The notes under the pieces: generated by a model | The model's database searches: none | What the model was told of the DNA's origin: nothing | The model's input: the letters and a program-made list of their open reading frames with translations, nothing else | Position numbers and translations under genes: made by a program | Part shown: one piece after another, positions 12,288 to 20,911 of the stretch | Layout of the letters: each line of letters opens with the position of its first letter | Numbering within the stretch: position 1 is the stretch's first letter | Source: Caulobacteraceae bacterium | GTDB lineage: Bacteria > Pseudomonadota > Alphaproteobacteria > Caulobacterales > Caulobacteraceae | Length of the DNA stretch: 64,000 nt | Reading direction: 5' to 3' | NCBI GenBank assembly: GCA_025352085.1 | Contig: JANXUA010000125.1 | Coordinates: 19,439 to 83,438, forward strand

Positions 12288-12963
12288 GATCGAAACGTTT
12301 GCCGATCGCGCGGCGCTGACGGCGGCGACGGCGGATCTTATCGCCGGCGCTTTGGCCGCGCCCGGACTCCGAAGCTTTGTGGCCACCGGCGGGAGCACGC
12401 CCGGTCCGGTCTACGACGCTCTCGCCAAAGGCGACATTGATTGGGCCGGCGTGACCGTCACCCTGACCGATGAGCGATGGGTGGACCCCGACTCGCCGCT
12501 CAGCAACGAAGGCCTGATCCGCGGCCGCCTGCTGACCGGACCGGCCGCAGCGGCGCGCTTCACGCCCCTCAAAGGCGCCGGCGCGACCCCCAACGCCGCC
12601 GCCCTCGCCGTCGAGCCGGCCCTGACTGCGCTGACGCCTTTCGACGTCGTCTTGCTGGGCATGGGGCCCGACGGTCACATCGCCTCACTGTTTCCGGGCG
12701 ACCCCGGCCTCGCGGCCGCTCTCGATCCGGCCGGGAAGCGCCTGTGCGTCAGCGTCGATCACGCCGGACTGGAGCCGTTCGTTCCCCGCATCAGCCTGAC
12801 GGCGCGGGCGTTGCTGAACGCCCGGTTGATCGTCTTGCTCGTGACCGGCGAGGACAAGCGGGCGCTCATCGGTCGGGTCGTTGACGACCCCGGCTTCGCG
12901 CCTCCGGTCGTCGCGATCCTGCGCCAATCGACAACGCCCGTGCGGGTGTTGTGGGCGCGATGA
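12280..12963 (+). CDS. pgl: 6-phosphogluconolactonase
   Basis: FVATGGSTPGPVYDALA, VTVTLTDERWVDPDSPLSNEGLIR, LLGMGPDGHIASLFPG; start overlaps previous stop. Confidence 0.95.
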   Translation: MIEIETFADRAALTAATADLIAGALAAPGLRSFVATGGSTPGPVYDALAKGDIDWAGVTVTLTDERWVDPDSPLSNEGLIRGRLLTGPAAAARFTPLKGAGATPNAAALAVEPALTALTPFDVVLLGMGPDGHIASLFPGDPGLAAALDPAGKRLCVSVDHAGLEPFVPRISLTARALLNARLIVLLVTGEDKRALIGRVVDDPGFAPPVVAILRQSTTPVRVLWAR

Positions 12964-12972
12964 GGGAGGCTC

Positions 12973-14067
12973 ATGACCGCGCTGTTCGCTGACGGCGTGC
13001 TGCGCGGCGCCGCGGCGGGGCTGCTGGCCCTGCTCGCCTATCTGTTCGCCCGCGACTGGCGCCGGACGCTGACGGCGCGGCTGGGCGCGCTTCTGTCGAT
13101 TGCCGGCATAGCCTATCTGGTTCTTCCCACGCTGTCGCCCGATCAGGATCAGGCGTGGTGGCGCGTGCCGATCCAGTTGATGAGTCTGTCGGCCCCAGGG
13201 CTGTTCTGGCTGCTCGCGATCAGCTGGTTCGATGATGAATACGCTTTGCGTCGGCGCGATGTCGGCGTCGTTCTGACCAGCGTCGCCTTGGGCGGGATCG
13301 CCAACTACGCCTACCTAGTCTGGAACGTGCGTCTTTTGCCGATCGGGGCTCTTTGGCGCGTGTCGGCGGTGGCGTTGATCGTGGCCGGCATCGCCGTCTC
13401 GTTGCGCGGACGCGGCGGCGACCTGATCGAGGCGCGGCGGCGGGTGCGGCTGACTCTATCGCTGGCGATCGGCGTGGTCATATTGTGGATCGTCCTGGCC
13501 GAACTGCCGCTCAACGGCTGGCCGCCGCCGCTCGGCTGGCGCATCGTCAATGCGGCGAGTCTGCTTCTGCTGGCGGCGACCCTGGCGATCGGCGCTTTGG
13601 GCTGGCGCGATCCGGCCCTGCTCGCGCCGTCCGCCAAGGCGTCCCATACTGAACCGCCGCGCTCCGAGGCCGACGACTCAGTTCTGCTCGCCAGACTCCA
13701 GGCGGAGATGACCCGCGAGCGGCTCTACCGCCGGGACGGTTTGACCATCACCACCGTGGCCGCGCGCCTCGGCGTTCCCGAATACCGCCTGCGCCGGGCG
13801 ATCAACCAAGGGCTGGGCGAGCGCAATTTCAACGCCTACCTCAATGGCTTTCGGTTGAGCGAAGTGCGCGAGGCTCTGGCCGATCCGGCCCAGCGCGAAA
13901 CGCCGATTCTGACCATTGCGCTTGACGCCGGTTTCGGCAGCCTCGCGCCTTTCGGCTGGCCGAGGAATGTACCCCCAGCGAATATCGGCAGGCCCGGCTC
14001 ATCTCTCGCTGATCGGATTTGCAAGTTCGACCGGTTGATTGTGAAACACGCGCGGCGGCAGGCCTGA
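12973..14067 (+). CDS. Membrane-anchored AraC-type HTH regulator with frameshifted C-terminus
   Basis: About 7 hydrophobic segments, then YRRDGLTITTVAARLGVPEYRLRRAINQGLGERNFNAYLNGFRLSEVREALAD...ILTIALDAGFGSLAPF; downstream residues are off the HTH consensus in this frame. Confidence 0.85.
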   Translation: MTALFADGVLRGAAAGLLALLAYLFARDWRRTLTARLGALLSIAGIAYLVLPTLSPDQDQAWWRVPIQLMSLSAPGLFWLLAISWFDDEYALRRRDVGVVLTSVALGGIANYAYLVWNVRLLPIGALWRVSAVALIVAGIAVSLRGRGGDLIEARRRVRLTLSLAIGVVILWIVLAELPLNGWPPPLGWRIVNAASLLLLAATLAIGALGWRDPALLAPSAKASHTEPPRSEADDSVLLARLQAEMTRERLYRRDGLTITTVAARLGVPEYRLRRAINQGLGERNFNAYLNGFRLSEVREALADPAQRETPILTIALDAGFGSLAPFGWPRNVPPANIGRPGSSLADRICKFDRLIVKHARRQA

Positions 14068-14116
14068 CGGCGGCTCACAGACGGTGTCGGATCAACCGGA
14101 ACCAGGGCCACCGACC

Positions 14117-14938
14117 ATGCCGCATAATCTCAGCTTGAGTGACGCTTTCTGGCACGTTTTGCCGAACGTCTTTCTGTTCGACGGCGGACGCTATGTGATC
14201 GGGACGGTGGTGATGTCCGCCGTTCTGTGGCTCGTGGATCGCACCTGGCTGCGCGCGCGGATCATCCAAAACCGGCGGGCGGGCCGGGCCGACTACACCC
14301 GCGAGATGCTGACGTCCCTGCGCAGCGTGATGATCTATGCGCTCGTGTCGACCCCCGCGCTGTGGCTGCAATCGAACGGCTATACGGTCGGAGACTTCAC
14401 CGGCAAGGCCACCGCGCCGATCATCGCGCTTTACGTCGTCGTCCTTCTCATCGCCCACGACGCCTATTTCTATTGGACGCACCGGGCGCTGCACGACCCG
14501 CGCCTGTTCAAAAGATGGCATCGCACGCATCACCGCTCGGTGACGCCAACGCCGTTCGCCGCCTATGCCTTTGATTGGCGCGAGGCGATCGTGCAGGCGT
14601 TCTTCGTGTCGGCCTGGTTCTGCCTCGTGCCAACGCCGTTTCTGGCCATGTTCATTTTCCTGGGCGTCATGATCATCCGCAATGTATGGGGACATTCAGG
14701 CACGGAGCTGCATCCGCGCGGCATGGCCGATCACCCGTTCTGGGGCCTCTTCACCACGACCGTTCACCACGACCTGCACCATAGCGGCGGCTTCAACCAC
14801 AACTTTGGCCTGTATTTCACCTGGTGGGATCGGATGATGGGCACCGAACACCCCCGTTATCGGGAAATCTTCCGCGAGGTGACGGCGAGAGGGGCTCGGG
14901 AAACGGACGGGCTAGCGCAGCCGTTGCCGGCGGAATGA
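14117..14938 (+). CDS. Sterol desaturase / fatty acid hydroxylase family protein
   Basis: His clusters HDAYFYWTHRALHDPRLFKRWHRTHHRSVTPTPFAAYAF, HDLHHSGG. Confidence 0.95.
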   Translation: MPHNLSLSDAFWHVLPNVFLFDGGRYVIGTVVMSAVLWLVDRTWLRARIIQNRRAGRADYTREMLTSLRSVMIYALVSTPALWLQSNGYTVGDFTGKATAPIIALYVVVLLIAHDAYFYWTHRALHDPRLFKRWHRTHHRSVTPTPFAAYAFDWREAIVQAFFVSAWFCLVPTPFLAMFIFLGVMIIRNVWGHSGTELHPRGMADHPFWGLFTTTVHHDLHHSGGFNHNFGLYFTWWDRMMGTEHPRYREIFREVTARGARETDGLAQPLPAE

Positions 14939-14944
14939 AAACCT

Positions 14945-15054
14945 CCCTCCCCTTTATGGGGAGGGTCGAGACGAAGTCCGGGGTGGGGTCGCCGCCCCCT
15001 TAAGAGCCCCACCCCGGTCGCTTCGCGACTCGCCCTCCCCATAAAAGGGGAGGG
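14945..15054. repeat. Dispersed hairpin-ended repeat, copy 2 (convergent gap)
   Basis: ccctcccctttatggggagggtcgagacgaagtccggggtgggg ... ccccaccccggtcgcttcgcgactcgccctccccataaaaggggaggg. Confidence 0.93.
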
Positions 15055-15063
15055 AAAGCATCC

Positions 15064-16455
15064 TCAGCCCGGTCCGATCATGTTTTCGGGGCGGACGATG
15101 GCGTCGAATTCGGCCTCGGTCACATAGCCGCCGCCGACCGCTTCCTCGCGCAGGGTCGTGCCGTTGTGATGGGCGGTCTTGGCGATTTTGGCGGCGGCGT
15201 CATAGCCGATCTTGGGCGCCAAAGCCGTGACCAGCATCAGCGAACGCTCGAGCGCCGCCTTGATGTTGTCGACGCGCGGCTCGATGCCGACGACGCAATG
15301 CTCGGTGAAGCTCTTGGCGGCGTCGGCGATCAGGCGCGCCGACTGCAGGAAATTGTAGGCCATTACCGGGTTGAACACATTCAACTCAAAGTGACCCGAC
15401 GCCCCGGCGAAGCTGATGGTCGACTGGTTACCGAACACCTGCACGCAGACCATGGTCAGGGCCTCGCACTGGGTGGGATTGACTTTGCCCGGCATGATCG
15501 AAGAGCCCGGCTCGTTCTCCGGCAGGGCCAGTTCGCCCAGACCCGAGCGCGGCCCGCTACCTAAAAAGCGGATATCGTTGGCGATCTTGAACAGGCTGGC
15601 GGCGACGGTGTTCATCGCCCCGTGGCTGAACACCATGGCGTCGTGGGCCGCCAGGGCCTCGAACTTGTTGGGCGCGGAGGTGAATTTCAGGCCGGTGATC
15701 TGGGCGATCTTGTCGGCCACCCCCTCGGCGAAGCCGATCGGGGCGTTGAGGCCGGTGCCGACCGCCGTGCCGCCCTGCGCAAGTTGCATGAGCATGGGCA
15801 AGGTCGATTCGATCCGGGCTATGCCGTTCTCGACCTGCTGGGCGTAGCCGGAAAACTCCTGGCCCAGGGTCAAGGGCGTGGCGTCCTGGGTATGGGTGCG
15901 GCCGATCTTGATAATGCCCTTCCAGGCGTTCGCCTTGTCGTTGAGGGCGTTGCGCAGGGTGGCGAGAGCCGGCAGCAGGCGGTGGGTCAGCTCCTCGGCG
16001 GCGGCGACGTGCATGGCCGTGGGATAGGTGTCGTTGGACGACTGGGACATGTTGACGTGGTCGTTCGGATGGACCGGCGTCTTGGATCCCATCACCCCGC
16101 CCAGCATTTCGATGGCGCGGTTGGAGATGACTTCATTGGCGTTCATGTTCGATTGGGTGCCGGACCCCGTTTGCCAGACGGCCAGTGGAAAATGGGCGTC
16201 GAGCTTGCCCTCGATCACCTCGTTTGCGGCGGCGATGATGGCCGCTCCGATCTTGGGGTCGAGTTTGCCCAGAGCGATATTGGTCTCGGCGGCGGCGCGC
16301 TTGACGATGCCCAGGGCGCGGACCACCGGCAGGGGCTGCTTTTCCCAACCGATGGCGAAATTGCCGAGGCTGCGCTGGCTCTGCGCGGCCCAATAGCGGT
16401 CGGCGGGGACCTCAATGGGGCCGAAGCTGTCGGTTTCGGTCCGGGTGGCGGTCAT
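15064..16455 (-). CDS. fumC: Class II fumarate hydratase
   Basis: [50 protein letters not shown], signature [13 protein letters not shown]. Confidence 0.98.
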   Translation of the reverse strand: MTATRTETDSFGPIEVPADRYWAAQSQRSLGNFAIGWEKQPLPVVRALGIVKRAAAETNIALGKLDPKIGAAIIAAANEVIEGKLDAHFPLAVWQTGSGTQSNMNANEVISNRAIEMLGGVMGSKTPVHPNDHVNMSQSSNDTYPTAMHVAAAEELTHRLLPALATLRNALNDKANAWKGIIKIGRTHTQDATPLTLGQEFSGYAQQVENGIARIESTLPMLMQLAQGGTAVGTGLNAPIGFAEGVADKIAQITGLKFTSAPNKFEALAAHDAMVFSHGAMNTVAASLFKIANDIRFLGSGPRSGLGELALPENEPGSSIMPGKVNPTQCEALTMVCVQVFGNQSTISFAGASGHFELNVFNPVMAYNFLQSARLIADAAKSFTEHCVVGIEPRVDNIKAALERSLMLVTALAPKIGYDAAAKIAKTAHHNGTTLREEAVGGGYVTEAEFDAIVRPENMIGPG

Positions 16456-16557
16456 GACGGGTCTCCAAAGGCAAACATCTGGCCGCGCACGGCTCCAGCG
16501 CGCGCCAGAAAGCCACTAGACGCGTGAAGGTCAATAAGATCTGTGCGGCCATGCCGA

Positions 16558-17457
16558 TCAGGAGCGAAAGAGGACGTGCTTGATTCGATCGTCGACCGTG
16601 CGAATCCTGTGCACGAGCTTGTCGAGGTCGGGGTCGGCGATCGCCGCGGTTCTGTCGGCAAACGTCAGGGCGACAAGAATTGACTTGGGGCCCAGATGCA
16701 GCGTTTCCACCTTGGTGACCCTGGGACTCTGCCCCGCGAGCTCGCCGAGTAATTTCGTCCGGATGATGGCCGCAACCGACTCGCCCGCGACGAGACTGCG
16801 CGTGGCGCTAAGGATGATGAGGGCGTTGGCGATGAGCAAAACGCCTATCGCGCAGGATGCGGCGCCGTCCGCCCACAGCCATCCCAACAGGGCATTGGCC
16901 AGGATCCCGGCCAGAGCTATGCCAATGCCGACCAGGGCGGCGCCATCCTCCAGTTGGGACTCGTAGAGATTTGGGTCCTTCGACTGCTTGATGAACTCCC
17001 AAAAGCCAATCGCTTTGCCGGTAGGCCTGTGCCGACGAACGACCTTGCGCACCTCTCGCTGACCAACCAGGAAAGAGCCGCCTTCGATCAGGGCGGAGAG
17101 CGCCAATACGCCCACGGTCACGGACAACGACTCGATCAGTCGCGGGGATCGAATTTGCTGGAGGCCCTGAGCTAGAGAGAGCACGCCGCCGACAAGCAGC
17201 ACCAAAACCGCGACAATAGACGTCCAAAAGTAGATTTCGGCGCCGTAGCCAAAATTATGGGTCTGGTCGGCCGGGGCCTTGCTCCGCCGGTTTCCGATAA
17301 GGAGCAGAATCTGGTTTGCGCTGTCAGCCGTGGAATGGATAGCCTCGGTCAGCATGGCGCTGGAGCCGGAAAGGGCCGCGGCGGCATATTTCGAGACCGC
17401 GACCAGTATGTTGCCTGCCAATGCGGCGTAGACGACGCGGACCGAACCGTCTGGCAT
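16558..17457 (-). CDS. Cation diffusion facilitator family transporter
   Basis: LSGSSAMLTEAIHSTADSANQILLLIGNRRSKAPADQTHNFGYGAEIYFWT. Confidence 0.93.
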   Translation of the reverse strand: MPDGSVRVVYAALAGNILVAVSKYAAAALSGSSAMLTEAIHSTADSANQILLLIGNRRSKAPADQTHNFGYGAEIYFWTSIVAVLVLLVGGVLSLAQGLQQIRSPRLIESLSVTVGVLALSALIEGGSFLVGQREVRKVVRRHRPTGKAIGFWEFIKQSKDPNLYESQLEDGAALVGIGIALAGILANALLGWLWADGAASCAIGVLLIANALIILSATRSLVAGESVAAIIRTKLLGELAGQSPRVTKVETLHLGPKSILVALTFADRTAAIADPDLDKLVHRIRTVDDRIKHVLFRS

Positions 17458-17543
17458 GGGGTCAAGCCTCCGCCGCCTTGTCGGATGCGCACCCGCGGCT
17501 GGTCTTCTCGAACGCTCAACTGCTTCGAAGGTTCGCGCCGGCC

Positions 17544-18317
17544 CTACTTTCGCAGAGCGGCGAAGGGCGGCGTCATGGCGGAAAAACGCGGCCCGATGAA
17601 CACCTGCGGCTGAGAGCGCGGGCGCATGCCCTCGACGTCCTCACGCGCCGCCACGCACAGGCGCACCCGCCGGGCCAGATCGGCGAAATCGGTCGATTGC
17701 GGCAGATCCTCGATCACGCAGCCGTCGAAGAACGGGTATTTGTCGCTCTCGCCGCAGCCGAAACTCGATCGATCCCGTCGCGCCGCCGTTAGCACAAAGC
17801 GGTTCGGGGCCTTGAGCGTGTCCATGAACACGCCCGAAAAGCACGCCGACACGACCACCGCCGTCGGCCGCGCGCCACAAGCGCCATCGATCGCCGCCGC
17901 GAGCCTCTGCGGCGCGACCAGGCCTCGGCCCACGACCACGCCGTCCTGTGAGCCGTGCGAGGTGATGTAGACCAGACAGCCAACCGGCGCGGCCTTGGCC
18001 AGGGCGCGCAGGCGCGCGAACACCAAGCCCGGCGCCGTGGCGAGGGGGCGAACAGGGGGATAGCGCTCGGGGTGGAGCGAAAACTGCGCCAGGTTCGCCG
18101 GCGCCAGGCCCCGGGCCTCGAAGGCGGCGGTCACATCGCGCCGCGCGTTGTCGAAGGCCTCGGTGGGTGTGTCTTCGTGGGCCGATTGATCGTCTCCGGC
18201 CACAATGACGGCGGCCCAGTGGCCGAGCGAGGTCGCGGGGCGGATCGGCTGGGCGGCGATGGCCGGCGCCGCCGCGACGGCGAGCGTTACCGCGAACGCT
18301 GCCGCGGCGCCGCGCAT
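17544..18317 (-). CDS. Secreted C13-family (legumain-like, caspase-fold) peptidase
   Basis: Signal peptide; His motif CLVYITSHGSQDGVVVG and Cys motif TAVVVSACFSGVFMDTL; then FVLTAARRDRSSFGC. Confidence 0.85.
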   Translation of the reverse strand: MRGAAAAFAVTLAVAAAPAIAAQPIRPATSLGHWAAVIVAGDDQSAHEDTPTEAFDNARRDVTAAFEARGLAPANLAQFSLHPERYPPVRPLATAPGLVFARLRALAKAAPVGCLVYITSHGSQDGVVVGRGLVAPQRLAAAIDGACGARPTAVVVSACFSGVFMDTLKAPNRFVLTAARRDRSSFGCGESDKYPFFDGCVIEDLPQSTDFADLARRVRLCVAAREDVEGMRPRSQPQVFIGPRFSAMTPPFAALRK

Positions 18318-18784
18318 TACTTGTAGTTCTTGAACGGCGTCGGCGCCGCCGTGCCGGTGGCTTTCGCGAGCAGCCGGCCCCCGGCGTCATAGATTTCGCC
18401 CTCGGTGAAGGCGATGGTGCGGCCCCACTTCACAACCCGCCCAATCCCGCGCAGGGCGCCGGGCGCGCCGGGACGAAAAAAACTCGTTTTCATCTCGATG
18501 GTCGGCGCCACATGCGTCATGCCCGAGGCGACCATGCAGGCCACCGACATGCACTCATCGAGCATGGCGCACAGATAGCCGCCCTGGATCTGTCTCATCG
18601 GATTGAGCAGAAGCTCGGCCTTGGCGTCGAAGGTGACCTCGACCGACTTGTCGGCCTGGCTGACGCTGACCAGGTGAAAACCCAGTGTGCGCGATCCGCT
18701 CGGTTGATTGCGGGTCGACTGAAACCGGGCCAGGATCTCCGCGTCGGTGCGCGCGGCGGGCGCGTCGGCGTGCGACGACTCCAC
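18317..18784 (-). CDS. PaaI-like hotdog-fold thioesterase (GTG start)
   Basis: LNPMRQIQGGYLCAMLDECMSVACMVASG...FFRPGAPGALRGIGRVVKWGRTIAFTEGEIYDAGGRLLAKATGTA. Confidence 0.88.
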   Translation of the reverse strand: MESSHADAPAARTDAEILARFQSTRNQPSGSRTLGFHLVSVSQADKSVEVTFDAKAELLLNPMRQIQGGYLCAMLDECMSVACMVASGMTHVAPTIEMKTSFFRPGAPGALRGIGRVVKWGRTIAFTEGEIYDAGGRLLAKATGTAAPTPFKNYK

Positions 18785-18785
18785 G

Positions 18786-19268
18786 CTATTTCTTCCGGAA
18801 CTGGTCGAGGGAAACGATTTTGGGACCTTCGTCGGCGGCCTCCCCGGTTGATTTCGAGGCCGGCGTCGGGGCCGGCGGCCGCGCGGCGAGCGGCTCGGCG
18901 ACGGTGAATTGCAGCATGTACTGCACGCTGGGGTCATAGAACCGCATCACCGCCACGTAGGGAATGGTGAGCACCTTGGGCTGGCCGCCGAACTGCAGCG
19001 TCACCGAAAAGCCGGTCTCGCCGGGGTGGAGATCCCAGAACTGGTTCTGCAGCACGATGGTCATTTCGTCGGGATAACGATCGACCAGATCCGCCGGGAT
19101 CGACACCTCCGGCGCCCGGGTGCGGAAGCTGATATAGAAATGATGCTCGCCCGGCAGGCCGCGCGGCGACGCGGCGCGCTCCAGCGCCGCGCGAATGACC
19201 CCGCGCAGGGCGGTTTCGTGCAGGGCTTCGTAGCCCATCAGGTCGGGCGGCGGTTCATCCTTGATCAT
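18786..19268 (-). CDS. sspB: Alpha-type SspB, ClpXP adaptor for ssrA-tagged substrates
   Basis: MGYEALHETALRGVIRAAL...GEHHFYISFRTRAPEVSIPADLVDRYPDEMTIVLQNQFWDLHPGETGFSVTLQFGGQPKVLTIPYVAVMRFYDPSVQYMLQF...VSLDQFRKK. Confidence 0.92.
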   Translation of the reverse strand: MIKDEPPPDLMGYEALHETALRGVIRAALERAASPRGLPGEHHFYISFRTRAPEVSIPADLVDRYPDEMTIVLQNQFWDLHPGETGFSVTLQFGGQPKVLTIPYVAVMRFYDPSVQYMLQFTVAEPLAARPPAPTPASKSTGEAADEGPKIVSLDQFRKK

Positions 19269-19316
19269 CGGCGCGACGGTAGCGTTCCGCGCGCGCAAGG
19301 CAAGGTCCACGCATAC

Positions 19317-19352
19317 GAAAAACGCCGCCGACCTGTTGGGGCCGGCGGCGTC
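19317..19352 (-). terminator. Rho-independent terminator after the PEP-CTERM-like small ORF
   Basis: Minus strand GACGCCGCCGGCCCCAACAGGTCGGCGGCGTTTTTCG: GC stem followed by T-run. Confidence 0.75.
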
Positions 19353-19375
19353 GAATTCGTCAATGGCCGAAAGCC

Positions 19376-19537
19376 TCAGGCGCGAGCCCTGGCCAATTTC
19401 CGGCGCGATCGCAGGGTGTAGCCGAGGCCGGCGAAACCGATCAGCATCAGAGTCCACGAGGCGGACTCGGGAACCGTGAACGCCGTTGTGGCCAAAGCCA
19501 CGCCGAGCGCGATGGTGGCAAGCGTCCTGGACGTCAT
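19376..19537 (-). CDS. Small (53 aa) leader plus PEP-CTERM-like sorting-signal protein; not in the supplied ORF track
   Basis: Minus-strand translation MTSRTLATIALGVALATTAFTVPESASWTLMLIGFAGLGYTLRSRRKLARARA*; VPESxSWxLMLIGFxGLGxxxRSRRK tail. Confidence 0.75.
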   Translation of the reverse strand: MTSRTLATIALGVALATTAFTVPESASWTLMLIGFAGLGYTLRSRRKLARARA

Positions 19538-19759
19538 TTCTCAAGCCCCTTCTTCACCAACCCGGCTCCGCGGTCCCGACACACGCGACCGCGCGAAAAA
19601 CGCGCCTGCGTCAATCCGTCATGCGACAATGTGTCACGTATTTGGCGATGTCAAGGCGAAACAGACCAGATCTGTGCGCGTTCAAGCCGATTCGGAATCG
19701 GGCAAGAGTCTTCGCATCCGCCGTCTTCAGTATAACCGCCAGTGCGTCTGCACGAAGGG

Positions 19760-19939
19760 TAAGTGGGGAGCTTCTGTTGCCAGGCGCTCCGCCATTTTTG
19801 CGTTTTGACCGGGGGCGCCCGCAACGGGCGTTGGTAAGTAGGGGGCTTCTGTTGCCAGGCGCCCGCCATCTTTGCGTTTCATTAGGGGAGCGCCCCGGCG
19901 AATTGGGGAAAGTGGGGAGCTTCTGTTGCCAGGCGCTCC
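19760..19939 (-). repeat. Three tandem copies (~75 bp period) of the tmRNA 3'-terminal hairpin
   Basis: taagtggggagcttctgttgccaggcgctcc at 19760, taagtagggggcttctgttgccaggcgccc at 19835, aaagtggggagcttctgttgccaggcgctcc at 19909. Confidence 0.9.
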
Positions 19940-20250
19940 CCGGGCCCCGCCTGGCGCTGCTAAGACACCAGGGCTTTAGGTCGAGTGGACCGGCGCTGCT
20001 TACGCGGCGACGGCATACTCTTGAGCGAAGTTATCGTTCGCAGTTAGTTAAAGGCCCGAAACGGTGAGCCACGCCGAGAGAAAGCAACGCCTTTAGACGT
20101 CTGTCGATGCTGATCGGCCCCATGACGTCCCGCCGATAACGCGGGGGAGGAAAATGGTGGAGCCGCCGGGAATCGCACCCGGGTCCAGTCCGCTTATTAC
20201 GCGCGCGTTTATCTCCATAGACCGGCAAGCCGGACACGCTGAACATAGGC
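19914..20250 (-). ncRNA. ssrA: Circularly permuted two-piece tmRNA (acceptor piece upstream, coding piece downstream); outer ends approximate
   Basis: Minus strand: acceptor ...GGACCCGGGTGCGATTCCCGGCGGCTCCACCA ending at 20155; intervening segment; coding piece starting GGGGCCGATC at 20121; GGGGCCG pairs with CGGCTCC; tag ORF 20041-20000 = ANDNFAQEYAVAA*. Confidence 0.96.
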
Positions 20251-20353
20251 GTTGGGGCGGCGCAATGGAAGGGGCTGGAGGATGGGCGTCTCGCCCGCCT
20301 TGCGTCGTCGCGAAAGGTTTGCAGCGACGAACGGGACGCCCACCCTGCGGGAT

Positions 20354-20911
20354 TCAGCTCGCCTCGACCCCGCGCTCGATGGAGAGGACGCCGGTGCGGG
20401 AGACTTCCGCCAGGCCGAGCGGCCGCATCAGGCCGATGAATTTGTCGATCTTGCCCGGCGCGCCGGTGATCTCGAAGATGAAGCCGGTGCGGGTGGTGTC
20501 GATGACGCGGGTGCGGAAGATTTCAGCCAGCCGCAGGGACTCGGCGCGGTCGGCGCCGGCGCCGTTCACCTTGACCAGAGCCAGTTCCCGCTCGGCGCCG
20601 TTGGGGTCGGTGGTGACGTTGTGGACGTGCCGGGTCGAAACCATCTTTTGCAGCTGGGCTTCGATCTGGGCGAGAACCTGGGCCGTGCCGCGGGTGACGA
20701 TGGTGATGCGGCTGGCCCCCGATCCCCGGTCGGTCTCGGCGACGGTGAGGCTCTCGATATTGTAGCCGCGCGCTGCGAACAGGCCGACCACCCGGTGCAG
20801 GACGCCCGGCTCGTTGTCGACCAGAACGGCGAAGGTGGCGAGGGCTTCGGCCTCGTCGGCGTGGCCCATGTCATAGGCGGAGGCCGGCGAGTCGGCGGGG
20901 GTTCTGGTCAT
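20354..20911 (-). CDS. ilvN: Acetolactate synthase small subunit
   Basis: TFAVLVDNEPGVLHRVVGLFAARGYNIESLTVAETD; ACT domain. Confidence 0.97.
   Translation of the reverse strand: MTRTPADSPASAYDMGHADEAEALATFAVLVDNEPGVLHRVVGLFAARGYNIESLTVAETDRGSGASRITIVTRGTAQVLAQIEAQLQKMVSTRHVHNVTTDPNGAERELALVKVNGAGADRAESLRLAEIFRTRVIDTTRTGFIFEITGAPGKIDKFIGLMRPLGLAEVSRTGVLSIERGVEAS

Noticed and set aside
19651-19869. 72-aa minus ORF with repeated WQQKxPTY
   Set aside because: The protein repeat follows from two hairpin copies being 75 bp (25 codons) apart; structural RNA conservation explains it better.
19760-19939. Possible CRISPR array
   Set aside because: Only three units, hairpin homologous to the adjacent tmRNA end, spacers partly similar to each other, no cas genes.
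19486-20067. 193-aa plus-strand ORF across the tmRNA region
   Set aside because: Overlaps the tmRNA coding piece and hairpin array; translation reflects RNA-gene sequence on the other strand.
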